Made by a program: the position numbers and the translations under genes. A DNA stretch of 64,000 nucleotides from JAEINY01 sp942490535 (GTDB lineage: Bacteria; Bacteroidota; Bacteroidia; Bacteroidales; Marinilabiliaceae). The stretch covers positions 1 through 64,000 of the forward strand of contig CALNXQ010000005.1 in assembly GCA_942490535.1 (NCBI GenBank). Direction: 5' to 3'. Of the stretch, positions 11,701 to 18,859 are shown in pieces. A model generated the notes under the pieces. That model was not told the origin of the DNA. It ran no database searches and saw only the letters and a list, made by a program, of their open reading frames with translations. Each line of letters begins with the position of its first letter. The stretch's first letter is position 1.

Positions 11701-14700
11701 TCCGCGAACCATGATATTTTTTTCATCACTATTCAAATCACCGTTTCGGATGATTAAGGAGTCCTGCACATCTATGGTTCCAGTAGTTCCGGCCAACAAT
11801 AACTCATTTGACGTCTTATCAACTACCAGCTTATGCAGCAACAAATTAGTCGGAACATCCATGGTTAACTTCTGCTGTTCAGCACCATTAAAGATGGTCC
11901 GGTTCGTGCCCGTAGTATAGCTTGTTCCATTGGCAATGGTGAAATCACCCCCAATGGATAAATCAAATCCATTGGCATTTAAATCACCAGTCTTAAGGTT
12001 AATATCACCAACAACTGATAAATGCCCATTCACATCCGGTAATTTACTGTCCAATCTTACTTGTGACGTACTTGCCGGATTCCGATCAATGACCAGACTA
12101 CCAAGTGGAGCAGCTGATCGAATACTAAACACATCAGCTCCTTTTTGGGGAGCAATCTCAATAGCACCGCCAGTCACACTAATATTTTTAGCTGCAGAAA
12201 AGACATCTACTGCATATCCATTTGCGCCACATACATCCAGTATCCGGATGGTACCACCAGCCATACTGAAAATATTATCGTTGTTATTTATGTTCAAGGT
12301 ACCTTTTGCGCCATCCAGTCCTGCATATGAATAAGTTAGATTCAGGCTGGCATTCACCAGGTCAGCCACAGAGCTAACACCAGAAGAGTGACGTTGCAGT
12401 CGGCCACGTAATTCCACCGTACCACCGGTTTGTGTATACGAGGCCAATCCATTAGCTCCCCCAGCAGCTCTGAACTGCTTGGCATCAACGGTTCCTCCAT
12501 TTACCAAAAACTCTCCTGAAGCCATGTCCCAGGTAATAAAACCACCTGATTCACGGGTAGAAAAATATCCATCGTTGATTTGCAGTTTACCATAAATGGA
12601 AAATGAGCTGGCTTGCGTTCCTTTATTTACTCCATTGACAATTCCAGTTCCTCCGGATACACCATAGGCGGCATTCACCTCCTGGTAATCATCAGCTGTA
12701 GCTAATACTACTACATCAGGACCATCCAACACCAGAGCGGCATTAACAGGAATATAAAAATCACTATTCGGATTTCCTGTATTACCACCTTCAGACAATG
12801 AAGGAATAACTGTCAAGCCTTGTAACACCAATGTTCCGGTACGAATCCAAAGTGCTTTCCGTAAATCAGGATTGGCTCCACCTCCTTCTCCACCATAGGA
12901 GTTTTGCCCAAAGAGACGGAAATTATTATACGCCGATGAATAAACAGTTAGTTTGAACGTTTGGTCATTACCTTTATCAAGTACAATATTATAAAAATCG
13001 GTTTGATTATTACATGTCAGCGTATTGTCAGATGCCCCTCTGAAATAAACCGTAGCAGCTCCATTGGATGGAAACGCGTTATAAACCGGATAAGCTTGAT
13101 TGGTGAATCGTACGGTACCATTATTTGTGAAATTACCATTGACAACTACACGGTGCGTTTGCTTGTCGTAATAATCAATAAACGGTGCCGTTCCGCCGGA
13201 TACATCATTAGCAACCGTATTACCTGTACCCACCGTAAATGAAGCCCCGGAATCAACGGTCACATCACCTGCAATAGATAACTGGCGGCGTGTAGATGAA
13301 CCATCGTTAATCCGATAAGTACCTTGTTTGACATGGAAGTCACCATTAATCGTTAAATTACTCAATTGCGTAGCAACAATACCAGATGCATTTAACACCA
13401 AATGATTGTATTCACTTTGAGTAACAGGTAATGTAAAGCTGGTACCATTGTTATACTCTACGGTACCACCATCGGCCGTGATAAAATAATTATCTGTAGC
13501 GGATGGAAAATGAGCGGAAGCCAGTTTTAACGTACCTTGTCCACTCAATACACTTAATACGTTTGTAAATTGATGGGTCGATAAATTAAGGAAGCCACCA
13601 GGTTTAATAGCTACATCCAGGTTGGCTGTTGAAACATCTCCGGTTAAATCCACAGTTCGTCCACTCAGGATAATTATCCGGGCATCATCATCTGGAATAT
13701 CGGTTGCTGTCTGAGTGGTTCCGCCGGGATCATGTGTCCAGGTAGAAATGGTATGCCAATCACCTGACCGGTACGAATAGTAGGTTTTAATTTCTTTTTT
13801 CTCTTTTGCTGTCCAAACACCGTTAAGATCGGTTAAACCGGAAGCACTCATCGGATTAACACCAATATTACTGGCTCCTGCCGGTGTTTGCCAGATACCT
13901 CCCGAATACCAGGTCGGCTCATATCGGGCTTGCACGCCACCAGTTCCCACTTCACTCATATCATAAGTTAAGGAGATATCTGCATTCGATATGGTTAAGC
14001 CAGTCTCTGACACTTCCCAATATTTATTCAGGTCTTTTGCTTCGGCAGCTGGCGGCCCCGGTGCTATTCCACTGACAGGTCTCACAGCTATAGAACCGGT
14101 ACCTGAACAGCTAATCGATGAGATTTCATACGGTGTATAATTATTGCCCGTTCCAACAGGGTATACCATCTGGAAATCACTGGCCGCATTACCTTCCTTG
14201 ATTATTTGACCACTGCCATCAATGACCAACATATTGGATGAGGAGTAGGTTCCTGCAATTGTAGCCCCATCTGAAATAGTAAGATTATGATCGCCCTGAA
14301 TCACCTTTACTCCGGACATATTCATGGCACCTGCAACAATTACATCACCTTGTAAGGTTTTATCCCCTCCATTTGATACGCTTAAGTTATTATAAGTAAA
14401 CGCTCCTATATTTTGATTAGCAGTCCCATTCAAAACCAGATTGGCACTTCCGGCACTAAAAGTAGTGGGAGTGAAATCGCCTCCCACAGACAAGGTATGA
14501 GCCTGACCTCCAGCAGTCATTTCAATTCTCCCAATCCCTGTAACATCTCCTTCAACGGTTAAAGCACGAATAGTTGCATTATTACCTATTCGCAAGGTTC
14601 CGTCTACAACAAGATTATCAATTGCATAACTACCATTGGGCCGATTTGTATTCAAAGTAACAATATGCCCTGCTCTAATAGAAACAGTATTAACATTTGC

Positions 14701-15363
14701 AACAGATCCTGGATCATCTCTTGTCGTTTCCCAATTTGTACCATTAAACATCTCCCATGTGGCATTGTTTGGCCAATTATTTGAAGATCTTGACCTAAAA
14801 TCGCCATCTACAGGAGGTGGAGTCCCTGTAATTACCACATCATCAATATTCCAACCATCACGTACTTGACTATAATCAGAATACATTGAAAACTTCAATA
14901 CGACTTGTGAACTTCTGTCAGCTACAGATGAGATATCGAGCACATGTTTCGTCCAGCCTCCTTCAGTCCCATCAAAAGTCTCAAAAGTAGTAAAAGTACT
15001 TCCGCCGTTATTTGAAACCTCAACATACCCATAATCATACCCGGACTCAAAACTAGAGTAACTCCAAAAAATCAAATTAACAGAAGCATGGCTGCTGCAA
15101 TCAATATTGACGGTTTGAGCATAATTACTATTTTTCGTAAGATCATTGCTATAATTGCCATTTCTAGCTGTCCCCAATACTGAACCAAGGCTATAGCTCC
15201 CGACTGTACCAGATGTATTTCTAAAAAAATTACCTTGAAGATCCCAACTTTTATCAGACTCAAAATTATCAGACCAAATAACCGTTGTCTGCGATTTCAA
15301 ACCTGTTGACAACAACAAAGCTACGAGTGATAACCAAAATATATTCTTTAACATATCAAACAT
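5686..15363 (-). CDS. Giant secreted multi-domain surface protein (probable adhesin), main reading frame
   Basis: The frame has 3225 codons. A signal peptide (about residues 1-24) is followed by a jelly-roll domain (about 26-180, ending DGWNIDDVVITG). Five modules then begin with an aromatic motif of the form S-x-x-W-x-x-x-x-x-W, at roughly residues 191, 529, 1473, 2371 and 2961 (for example RSGDWHTISTW, ASDLWNRASTW, NGHWSDETNW, SNDWFTAGNW). Each leads into long stretches of short beta-strand repeats rich in Asn, Gly, Thr and Leu (patterns like LTINGDFHV, SIGGDFTIANG), as in parallel beta-helix or filamentous adhesins. An Ig/PKD-like unit (ADAGADQSL, about 2870) lies near the end. The frame ends at AFWVKRETQGIL by a frameshift; the sorting domain follows at 4921-5719. 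ATG at 15363 gives the signal peptide; ATG at 15354 is an alternative. Export by T9SS is inferred; the ligand is unknown. Confidence 0.85.
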   Translation of the reverse strand: MFDMLKNIFWLSLVALLLSTGLKSQTTVIWSDNFESDKSWDLQGNFFRNTSGTVGSYSLGSVLGTARNGNYSNDLTKNSNYAQTVNIDCSSHASVNLIFWSYSSFESGYDYGYVEVSNNGGSTFTTFETFDGTEGGWTKHVLDISSVADRSSQVVLKFSMYSDYSQVRDGWNIDDVVITGTPPPVDGDFRSRSSNNWPNNATWEMFNGTNWETTRDDPGSVANVNTVSIRAGHIVTLNTNRPNGSYAIDNLVVDGTLRIGNNATIRALTVEGDVTGIGRIEMTAGGQAHTLSVGGDFTPTTFSAGSANLVLNGTANQNIGAFTYNNLSVSNGGDKTLQGDVIVAGAMNMSGVKVIQGDHNLTISDGATIAGTYSSSNMLVIDGSGQIIKEGNAASDFQMVYPVGTGNNYTPYEISSISCSGTGSIAVRPVSGIAPGPPAAEAKDLNKYWEVSETGLTISNADISLTYDMSEVGTGGVQARYEPTWYSGGIWQTPAGASNIGVNPMSASGLTDLNGVWTAKEKKEIKTYYSYRSGDWHTISTWTHDPGGTTQTATDIPDDDARIIILSGRTVDLTGDVSTANLDVAIKPGGFLNLSTHQFTNVLSVLSGQGTLKLASAHFPSATDNYFITADGGTVEYNNGTSFTLPVTQSEYNHLVLNASGIVATQLSNLTINGDFHVKQGTYRINDGSSTRRQLSIAGDVTVDSGASFTVGTGNTVANDVSGGTAPFIDYYDKQTHRVVVNGNFTNNGTVRFTNQAYPVYNAFPSNGAATVYFRGASDNTLTCNNQTDFYNIVLDKGNDQTFKLTVYSSAYNNFRLFGQNSYGGEGGGANPDLRKALWIRTGTLVLQGLTVIPSLSEGGNTGNPNSDFYIPVNAALVLDGPDVVVLATADDYQEVNAAYGVSGGTGIVNGVNKGTQASSFSIYGKLQINDGYFSTRESGGFITWDMASGEFLVNGGTVDAKQFRAAGGANGLASYTQTGGTVELRGRLQRHSSGVSSVADLVNASLNLTYSYAGLDGAKGTLNINNNDNIFSMAGGTIRILDVCGANGYAVDVFSAAKNISVTGGAIEIAPQKGADVFSIRSAAPLGSLVIDRNPASTSQVRLDSKLPDVNGHLSVVGDINLKTGDLNANGFDLSIGGDFTIANGTSYTTGTNRTIFNGAEQQKLTMDVPTNLLLHKLVVDKTSNELLLAGTTGTIDVQDSLIIRNGDLNSDEKNIMVRGHVYNAGRLLGTVDGRISLVGTSPQSIDGDGTGEFRYLKLNNNSGNFTLKANTIITEKLEFVQDRLLDIGTNNLTFKTNATIVGAGLNRYIKLAGNAGDGGVTFDYSAIPAQVFPVGVSNYTPATIGFSAAPSSYGSITVIPVNYEHPTTTTDNEALSYFWRVKSTGFTGYAGKVTHLFEYNQGDVTGSESNYRPAVYDVANYTWNYGSTADVDETNNTISDWTTPTQSADFIDGDYTAGLVSAFGTPEKFYSRASDLWNRASTWSSTGHTGSAASRIPGAGDIVIIGSGHTVSFLRNSRTPNRDPHYSASLQIEQGGVLDITYNPGSDFGMVMSHPNGNGLIRVSINDNSGSTFEFPGGDFSEFNTNLGSTELYTNNSTGGTTYWLPNGVTEYGNLMISPLGGSNIIFPNNDVVILGDLIAKGQHSGSWYCPTWNSNYPNNPRTRIAKTITIKGDFDLQGGALIYYGNNNLAQDFIIHGDLKVAEQAGIGVYGSATNQSISIGGSLINNASAPGGGNNGYRGCDFTDIPLIFFGDNNASITNVTGTPYTRIETITVKKGNSQATSLTMDIAGTVNYESNEWLTLVNGTFKYQRSGTVYLNTNNSFTIPQTAGLYIDTPDDFVMCYGNSDDYDMYLNGKLALISGRLYIGDSSRDRNNDIEYSGGGASEIEVQGGQLNVNGQIRRNPASTAGILKYSQSGGSVTINGRNALTTNAKLEILNAGSAFNMSGGTLNILRGGGGTTYGDLYLRPESANVTGGEINFSNPGVGTQNYLLDANVALNDLTINGNVSAATVKLLISPLSLEGDLTINNGNSILDANVDFNVNVTIGGNFNNSGVYNYYKNITTFDGTVQTLTGSSAVSFYDLVVQPFNSLTLSKNIIVNNDLTLSQGTLEADTYAINVYGDVVNNANYNEDGIGIILNGTNAQELSGTGTFGRLELNNINGVTMLSNVTLKDELVLTQGVFNINKYLLSLGQSSSVSGSFGTSTMITTNGVFSNQGVEKVISMGASTFTLPLGVAGKYTPAVVDVTASDNVASIRFNPVNDKHPAQIDAANVLNYYWAVESTGLNGFDGSLELTYVEGDVQGDEANYFAARLFENAPETIWSKTNNVNEATNTITFYFSRTNNLTGEYTAGIETAFPTKVPQYTSLNNGHWSDETNWVQTGGDTYACPAGGPNGFIVIIDHEVTLDANFAQAYRTTINTLGKLKVDANYYGHNLGEVSGSGTLYLEDGQLPEGRYSKFLGCANNSTLEYGGTSDYAILADLYNNAANLIFTGSGRRVLPNEDLTICHQFLINGPVVDNSVYNKALYVEGGFELQSGNFVSGSGSSATVSFVGSTEQVIGNFTGVNALNNLEVNNTNGLVLDNAVELTGLLKLTNGVISTSSVNSLTISNTATNCVTPDGGKSTSYVNGPLTKKMNQGDTFRFPVGADGESGNKLVVSATRTGTKFWTAEYHRPNPTSADFSFPLTAVNSHEYWTLRTPGGGEAIVKLGWDAASDISPVMTEHGLADIRVTQYDGAEWQELPSTATGNDNIGTVVINFRVTVSDGGIDFTTATVNTNKPKVRLNPTAAVCDLTSGIPLEIVTTVPTPLNYVISYSIDNVDQPSLTLTGSPYALPTTKTGVYVLTGFTYDNGTKVGVVDVTQVEVFAAPTVADAGADQSLQGLSQATLQGNSATLGVGLWTIVSGSGGSFVNPANPTTLFNGTNGSTYVLRWTIANGDCSSVDEVNIAFPLLPPHTWQGDVSNDWFTAGNWTDGIVPNQTTDVTIVAGTPHDAVISGTEIAHVNNVTITSGTLTVKPGGHFTVWGAFIAPANSLKLENTNAEPASFINHGSITGDVTIQWTYDARRYWYIGHGTMEFQLSSWGKMIDPPNVYVYDFNRNWSSGLADQIVTQPLKGYSAIFRNTTPVSYTGELNTTDLQMTLIDGWQLVANPYASYYQLRKQEMSNTDFEHTTGSVYVRTGADQNSRSLATYNTLSGIATPADYKGIIAPMQAFWVKRETQGIL

Positions 15364-15630
15364 TTACCGTTTCATTGAAAAACTGTGCAAAAAAAACAAT
15401 AACACACCAAACAAACAACTGTTTTTGACTATTTTAATATTTTATTCCATGAAAGGATAATCACTCCACCAAGATGCAATCATGAAACACTTCAAAGTTG
15501 CTCCAAGATGATCCTTACTTAAGAAGCGCTTTATTTATTACTTGCCTGAAAAGAAAAAATCCCAAAACTAAAACATGAAAAACATGTATCAGATATTAGG
15601 ACTATAATAAAGCGATCAGTATATAAACCG

Positions 15631-16725
15631 TTAACCTTTCTTACGCAAAGCCTTCCACTCCGCCACACAACAAATCTTCCCTACCAATGTCGGACATTTC
15701 TCACGCAGAATGGCATCGACATCACCCGGACGTGCTAAGGCACCAAAGAGCTCTTCGGGAAAAGACAAGTCGGATAATTCTAATTCGGTATCTACATTAC
15801 GCAAGCCAAAAGTGACCACATGAATCTCTTCGAACCCAGGCATAATAGAATGCGATCCTTTCACATAACTAAAAGCCCCTAAACGATCTTCGGCAACAAC
15901 CGGTAATACATGAAAGGCCCGCTCTACCTGTGGCAATAACAACTGTCTGAATTCACGGCCCGATATTCCCAACACCATGGATAACACAATGCCCCCGGAA
16001 ATAATAATTTCACCAGGCTTGTAACGCTGATAATTAAAATGGATCGGATGCGTATTCTTAAAATAAGTGGCCCAAAACAGGTTTTCACTTTTACCTACCG
16101 GACGCACAAAGGGATGCAATATCAAATCACCCGCTTGGAAATCATCAATTTTATTCTCCAGGGAAATGCCACGGGCCCTTGCCAGTATCTGCTCTTTAAA
16201 ATGATGGTTCTTATGGATCTCGACAACCTCCAGATCCAAGGGCTCCTGTGGCTCAAACTTAGGAAACAATGAAACGCGCTCTAAGGAAAACACCGCTTCC
16301 CCTTTTTGATTGAACAAGACATGATCGGAGCAAACCACCGTATGCTTGCCATTTGAGGTGGCTTTGGCCTCCGTTATTTTTATGCCGCACGAGAATGTAT
16401 CACCTGCAAATGCAGGACTTAGATAGAGGGCATTGCGGACTTCCAGATGCAAGAGCGATGAATGGACAAAATTCTCAACCCCCAAACTGAGTGTAAGATT
16501 CAACAAGAAACCATATGGTAAAAACATCTCGTGAAATCCCAATCGACCGGCAAACTCCCGGCTATTCTCAGGGTAGGAAGAGGTCGGCATTAAACCGCTC
16601 CACAAACTATGGACGGATTCATCGACAGTAATGTTAAATTGACTGATTATTTCCTGACCTACGAAAACTTTTTCCAGATCGAGGCCATAGTTGACTTTTC
16701 TGTTTGGTTTTATATATCCCTTCAT
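15631..16725 (-). CDS. MaoC-like double hot-dog protein (mesaconyl-CoA / methylmalyl-CoA dehydratase-like)
   Basis: The 364-residue protein has two hot-dog halves. The first (about 15-165) contains FVGQEI, the stretch SREFAGRLGFHEMFLPYGFLL, and ALYLSPAFAGDTFSCGIKI followed by SNGKHTVVC, a pattern seen in the beta-methylmalyl-CoA dehydratase / mesaconyl-CoA hydratase type of MaoC protein. The second half (about 200-350) contains NTHPIHFN and YKPGEIIISGGIVLSM, similar to the second hot-dog of that family. Length fits (about 340-360). It would hydrate or dehydrate an acyl-CoA, but no substrate is set by the context: the upstream gene on the same strand is a radical SAM protein 185 bases away and no lyase or mutase gene is near. 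The ATG at 16725 was taken because the family start lies close to it. Confidence 0.6.
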   Translation of the reverse strand: MKGYIKPNRKVNYGLDLEKVFVGQEIISQFNITVDESVHSLWSGLMPTSSYPENSREFAGRLGFHEMFLPYGFLLNLTLSLGVENFVHSSLLHLEVRNALYLSPAFAGDTFSCGIKITEAKATSNGKHTVVCSDHVLFNQKGEAVFSLERVSLFPKFEPQEPLDLEVVEIHKNHHFKEQILARARGISLENKIDDFQAGDLILHPFVRPVGKSENLFWATYFKNTHPIHFNYQRYKPGEIIISGGIVLSMVLGISGREFRQLLLPQVERAFHVLPVVAEDRLGAFSYVKGSHSIMPGFEEIHVVTFGLRNVDTELELSDLSFPEELFGALARPGDVDAILREKCPTLVGKICCVAEWKALRKKG

Positions 16726-16910
16726 CAGCTTCTTTTCTGAAGAAGCAAAAGTAAGTTTTTATCGCACACCAAAGCCACGTCAAATCAATACCTCCACAAG
16801 AAAATATCCCCTTGCTTTCAATCGCCTCACAATGACAACAGAATGCTTTCAAATCTTAAAAAGATACTGCCATTCAACGCGAAACATTAAGACTCGGTAC
16901 AGAAAAAAAG

Positions 16911-17945
16911 TTATCCGGTCCAAACGCCGGGAATGACAGCGTTACAATATTCACACTTCCCTTTTACAATGTGATTTTCTGTTATCAGATAGCCCGAGCG
17001 ATCAATTAGTTTGGAGGAACACTGATGACAGAAGGTATGCTGAGCCTCATGACCAACGACATTGCCAATGTAGACATAATTCATTCCGGCCTGCCGTGCT
17101 ATTTCATAAACTCTATCCAGAATAGACACGGGCGTTGTTTTTGCCTCCACTAAGCGATAAGTTGGCGAAAACCGACTAAAATGCAGAGGAACATTCTTAA
17201 ATCCATGATCGACCAACCAGTGACACATTTGCTGAATCATTTTATCATCATCGGTGTACCCCGGAATAATCAGGTTCGTAATTTCCAACCACACCTCTGA
17301 CTCATTGAGGGTGGTCAGGGTATGCAAAACAGGCTTGAGTGTAGCTCCATTAAGCGATTGATAAAGTTCGTTGCGAAAACATTTTAAATCTATGTTGGCG
17401 GCATCCATATACTGACACAATTCTTGTAACGGCGTCTTTTGAATGTACCCGGCAGACACCATCACATTTCGAATGCCTGATAACCGGGCCAACCTCGCCG
17501 TATCCACCATGTACTCAAAATAAACGGTCGGATCGGTATAGGTATATGATATGGAGGCGCAAGCTTTCCGTTGGGCGAGAGCCACAACTTCATCCGGCAT
17601 CAACCTGGAACTTGGAAAATCATCCGGACTACTTTGTGATATTTGCCAGTTTTGACAATTCAGGCACGCCAGGTTACAGCCAGCTGTGGCGATGGAGAGA
17701 GAAGCCGAAGCAGGTAAGAAATGATTCAATGGTTTCTTTTCAATGGGATCCAAATGAACCGCACAGGGATTACCATAGGCTAAAGAATAAAGCACGCCTT
17801 CGATATTCTTTCGGGTACGACATTTACCCGATTCGCCCTCTTTTACCAAACAAGCATGTGGGCACAACAGGCATTTTAGACCTTCTGGTTGGTTTCGATA
17901 ATAACGGGCGCGTATCATTTCCTGTATATGGATTAACGATGACAA
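16911..17945 (-). CDS. AmmeMemoRadiSam system radical SAM enzyme
   Basis: 344 residues. An N-terminal Cys cluster (C25, C28, C32, C42: CLLCPHAC and GESGKC) precedes the radical SAM motif CNLACLNC (C90, C94, C97), spaced CxxxCxxC. The C-terminal end has a four-Cys zinc-ribbon-like segment (FCHQC and CEYCNAV). This layout is that of the pyruvate formate-lyase-activase-like radical SAM enzyme found with Memo and AMMECR1 proteins. It should bind a 4Fe-4S cluster and cleave S-adenosylmethionine; the substrate of this system is not known. It is the last gene of a tight operon: its start lies 2 bases past the stop of the phosphoesterase gene, and the Memo-AMMECR1 fusion is the first gene. Confidence 0.85.
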   Translation of the reverse strand: MSSLIHIQEMIRARYYRNQPEGLKCLLCPHACLVKEGESGKCRTRKNIEGVLYSLAYGNPCAVHLDPIEKKPLNHFLPASASLSIATAGCNLACLNCQNWQISQSSPDDFPSSRLMPDEVVALAQRKACASISYTYTDPTVYFEYMVDTARLARLSGIRNVMVSAGYIQKTPLQELCQYMDAANIDLKCFRNELYQSLNGATLKPVLHTLTTLNESEVWLEITNLIIPGYTDDDKMIQQMCHWLVDHGFKNVPLHFSRFSPTYRLVEAKTTPVSILDRVYEIARQAGMNYVYIGNVVGHEAQHTFCHQCSSKLIDRSGYLITENHIVKGKCEYCNAVIPGVWTG

Positions 17946-17947
17946 AT

Positions 17948-18856
17948 TTACATTCCCAGTTCAACAGCTTCTGGTATTATCTCGTGACTCACTGCTTTCC
18001 GATACCCTTCAATGGTGATTTCCCCATTGTGCTTCAGTTCTACTATGGAATAACTGCTATTCTCAGCCCCCGATCCATCAACCATGGCTTTTTGTGTGAT
18101 GTAATGAATACCATTAATCTGGTGATAATCGCCTTCATGCTTGTGACCTTGAAAAACGATTTGAACCTTACTTGAATCTTCCAGTAAAGCACGCACTTCC
18201 CGTGCATTTTTTACATACAGCTCACCTTCGCCATCCATCAGCTGATGCGAGAAGACAACAACCGGCAAAGGACTGCTGGCTAAAGTCTGCTTCAACCAGA
18301 TTAATTGAAATTTCGGGATGGCTGTATCGTACCATTTATAGTTCCCATTATCGTATGGCACTTCATCCTCCCGAAAACAGGCATCCAATACAACAAACCG
18401 ATAACCTCCCGCTTCAAACCAAAAAAACGTTTGATCCGGTGTTATTCCTGAATTTTGAACCAATGATTGAAACTCCATTTTAGAAAGACTATCCAGGTCG
18501 TGGTTGCCCAACACGTGATAGCGTGGCCCGTTAAATTGGGCAAACTGGGCTTCAATTTCCTTTAAGTAGCTTTGCGTTTGACGTTTTTCAGCAGGTTCAT
18601 TTTGATCTTTAAAATCACCGGTTTCAATCACAAAATCTAAAGCCTGTTGATTGAAGAGCGTGATGGCTTCACTTAACTTTTGCGTGCCCTCACTAAAATA
18701 ACGGCCCCACTTAACGGGTGCCAGTGCATAATGAATATCGGTGACCCATCCAAACCGAATGGGGCCCTGCGCACAACTGGTTAACCCAGGCAAAAAAGCC
18801 GTTCCGGCAATGGTCCATGCCGAAACCTTCAGAAACGATCGTCTATCTATCTTCAT
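17948..18856 (-). CDS. Tat-type lipoprotein metallophosphoesterase within the AmmeMemoRadiSam operon
   Basis: 302 residues. The N-terminus has a twin-arginine signal (DRRSFLK) followed by a hydrophobic stretch and a lipobox-like LTSC, so a folded, membrane-anchored protein outside the cytoplasm is predicted. The calcineurin-like metal-binding motifs are all present in order: DIH (about residue 40), GDFKD, GNHD, FSHQ and GHKH near the C-terminus. It should hydrolyse a phosphoester or phosphoanhydride with two metal ions; the substrate is unknown. It begins 3 bases after the upstream Memo-AMMECR1 stop and ends 2 bases before the radical SAM start, so it is almost surely co-transcribed with them. 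The pairing is unusual because its partners are predicted to be cytoplasmic. Confidence 0.85.
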   Translation of the reverse strand: MKIDRRSFLKVSAWTIAGTAFLPGLTSCAQGPIRFGWVTDIHYALAPVKWGRYFSEGTQKLSEAITLFNQQALDFVIETGDFKDQNEPAEKRQTQSYLKEIEAQFAQFNGPRYHVLGNHDLDSLSKMEFQSLVQNSGITPDQTFFWFEAGGYRFVVLDACFREDEVPYDNGNYKWYDTAIPKFQLIWLKQTLASSPLPVVVFSHQLMDGEGELYVKNAREVRALLEDSSKVQIVFQGHKHEGDYHQINGIHYITQKAMVDGSGAENSSYSIVELKHNGEITIEGYRKAVSHEIIPEAVELGM

Positions 18857-18859
18857 GGA

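Noticed and set aside
5542..15263. Many plus- and minus-strand frames of 60-130 codons within the giant gene
   Set aside because: They are shadows of the repetitive adhesin frame with no start signals or known families.
15570..15590. Small hairpin ACATG-A5-CATGT below the MaoC-like gene
   Set aside because: Five pairs only, with no T-run; not a terminator.
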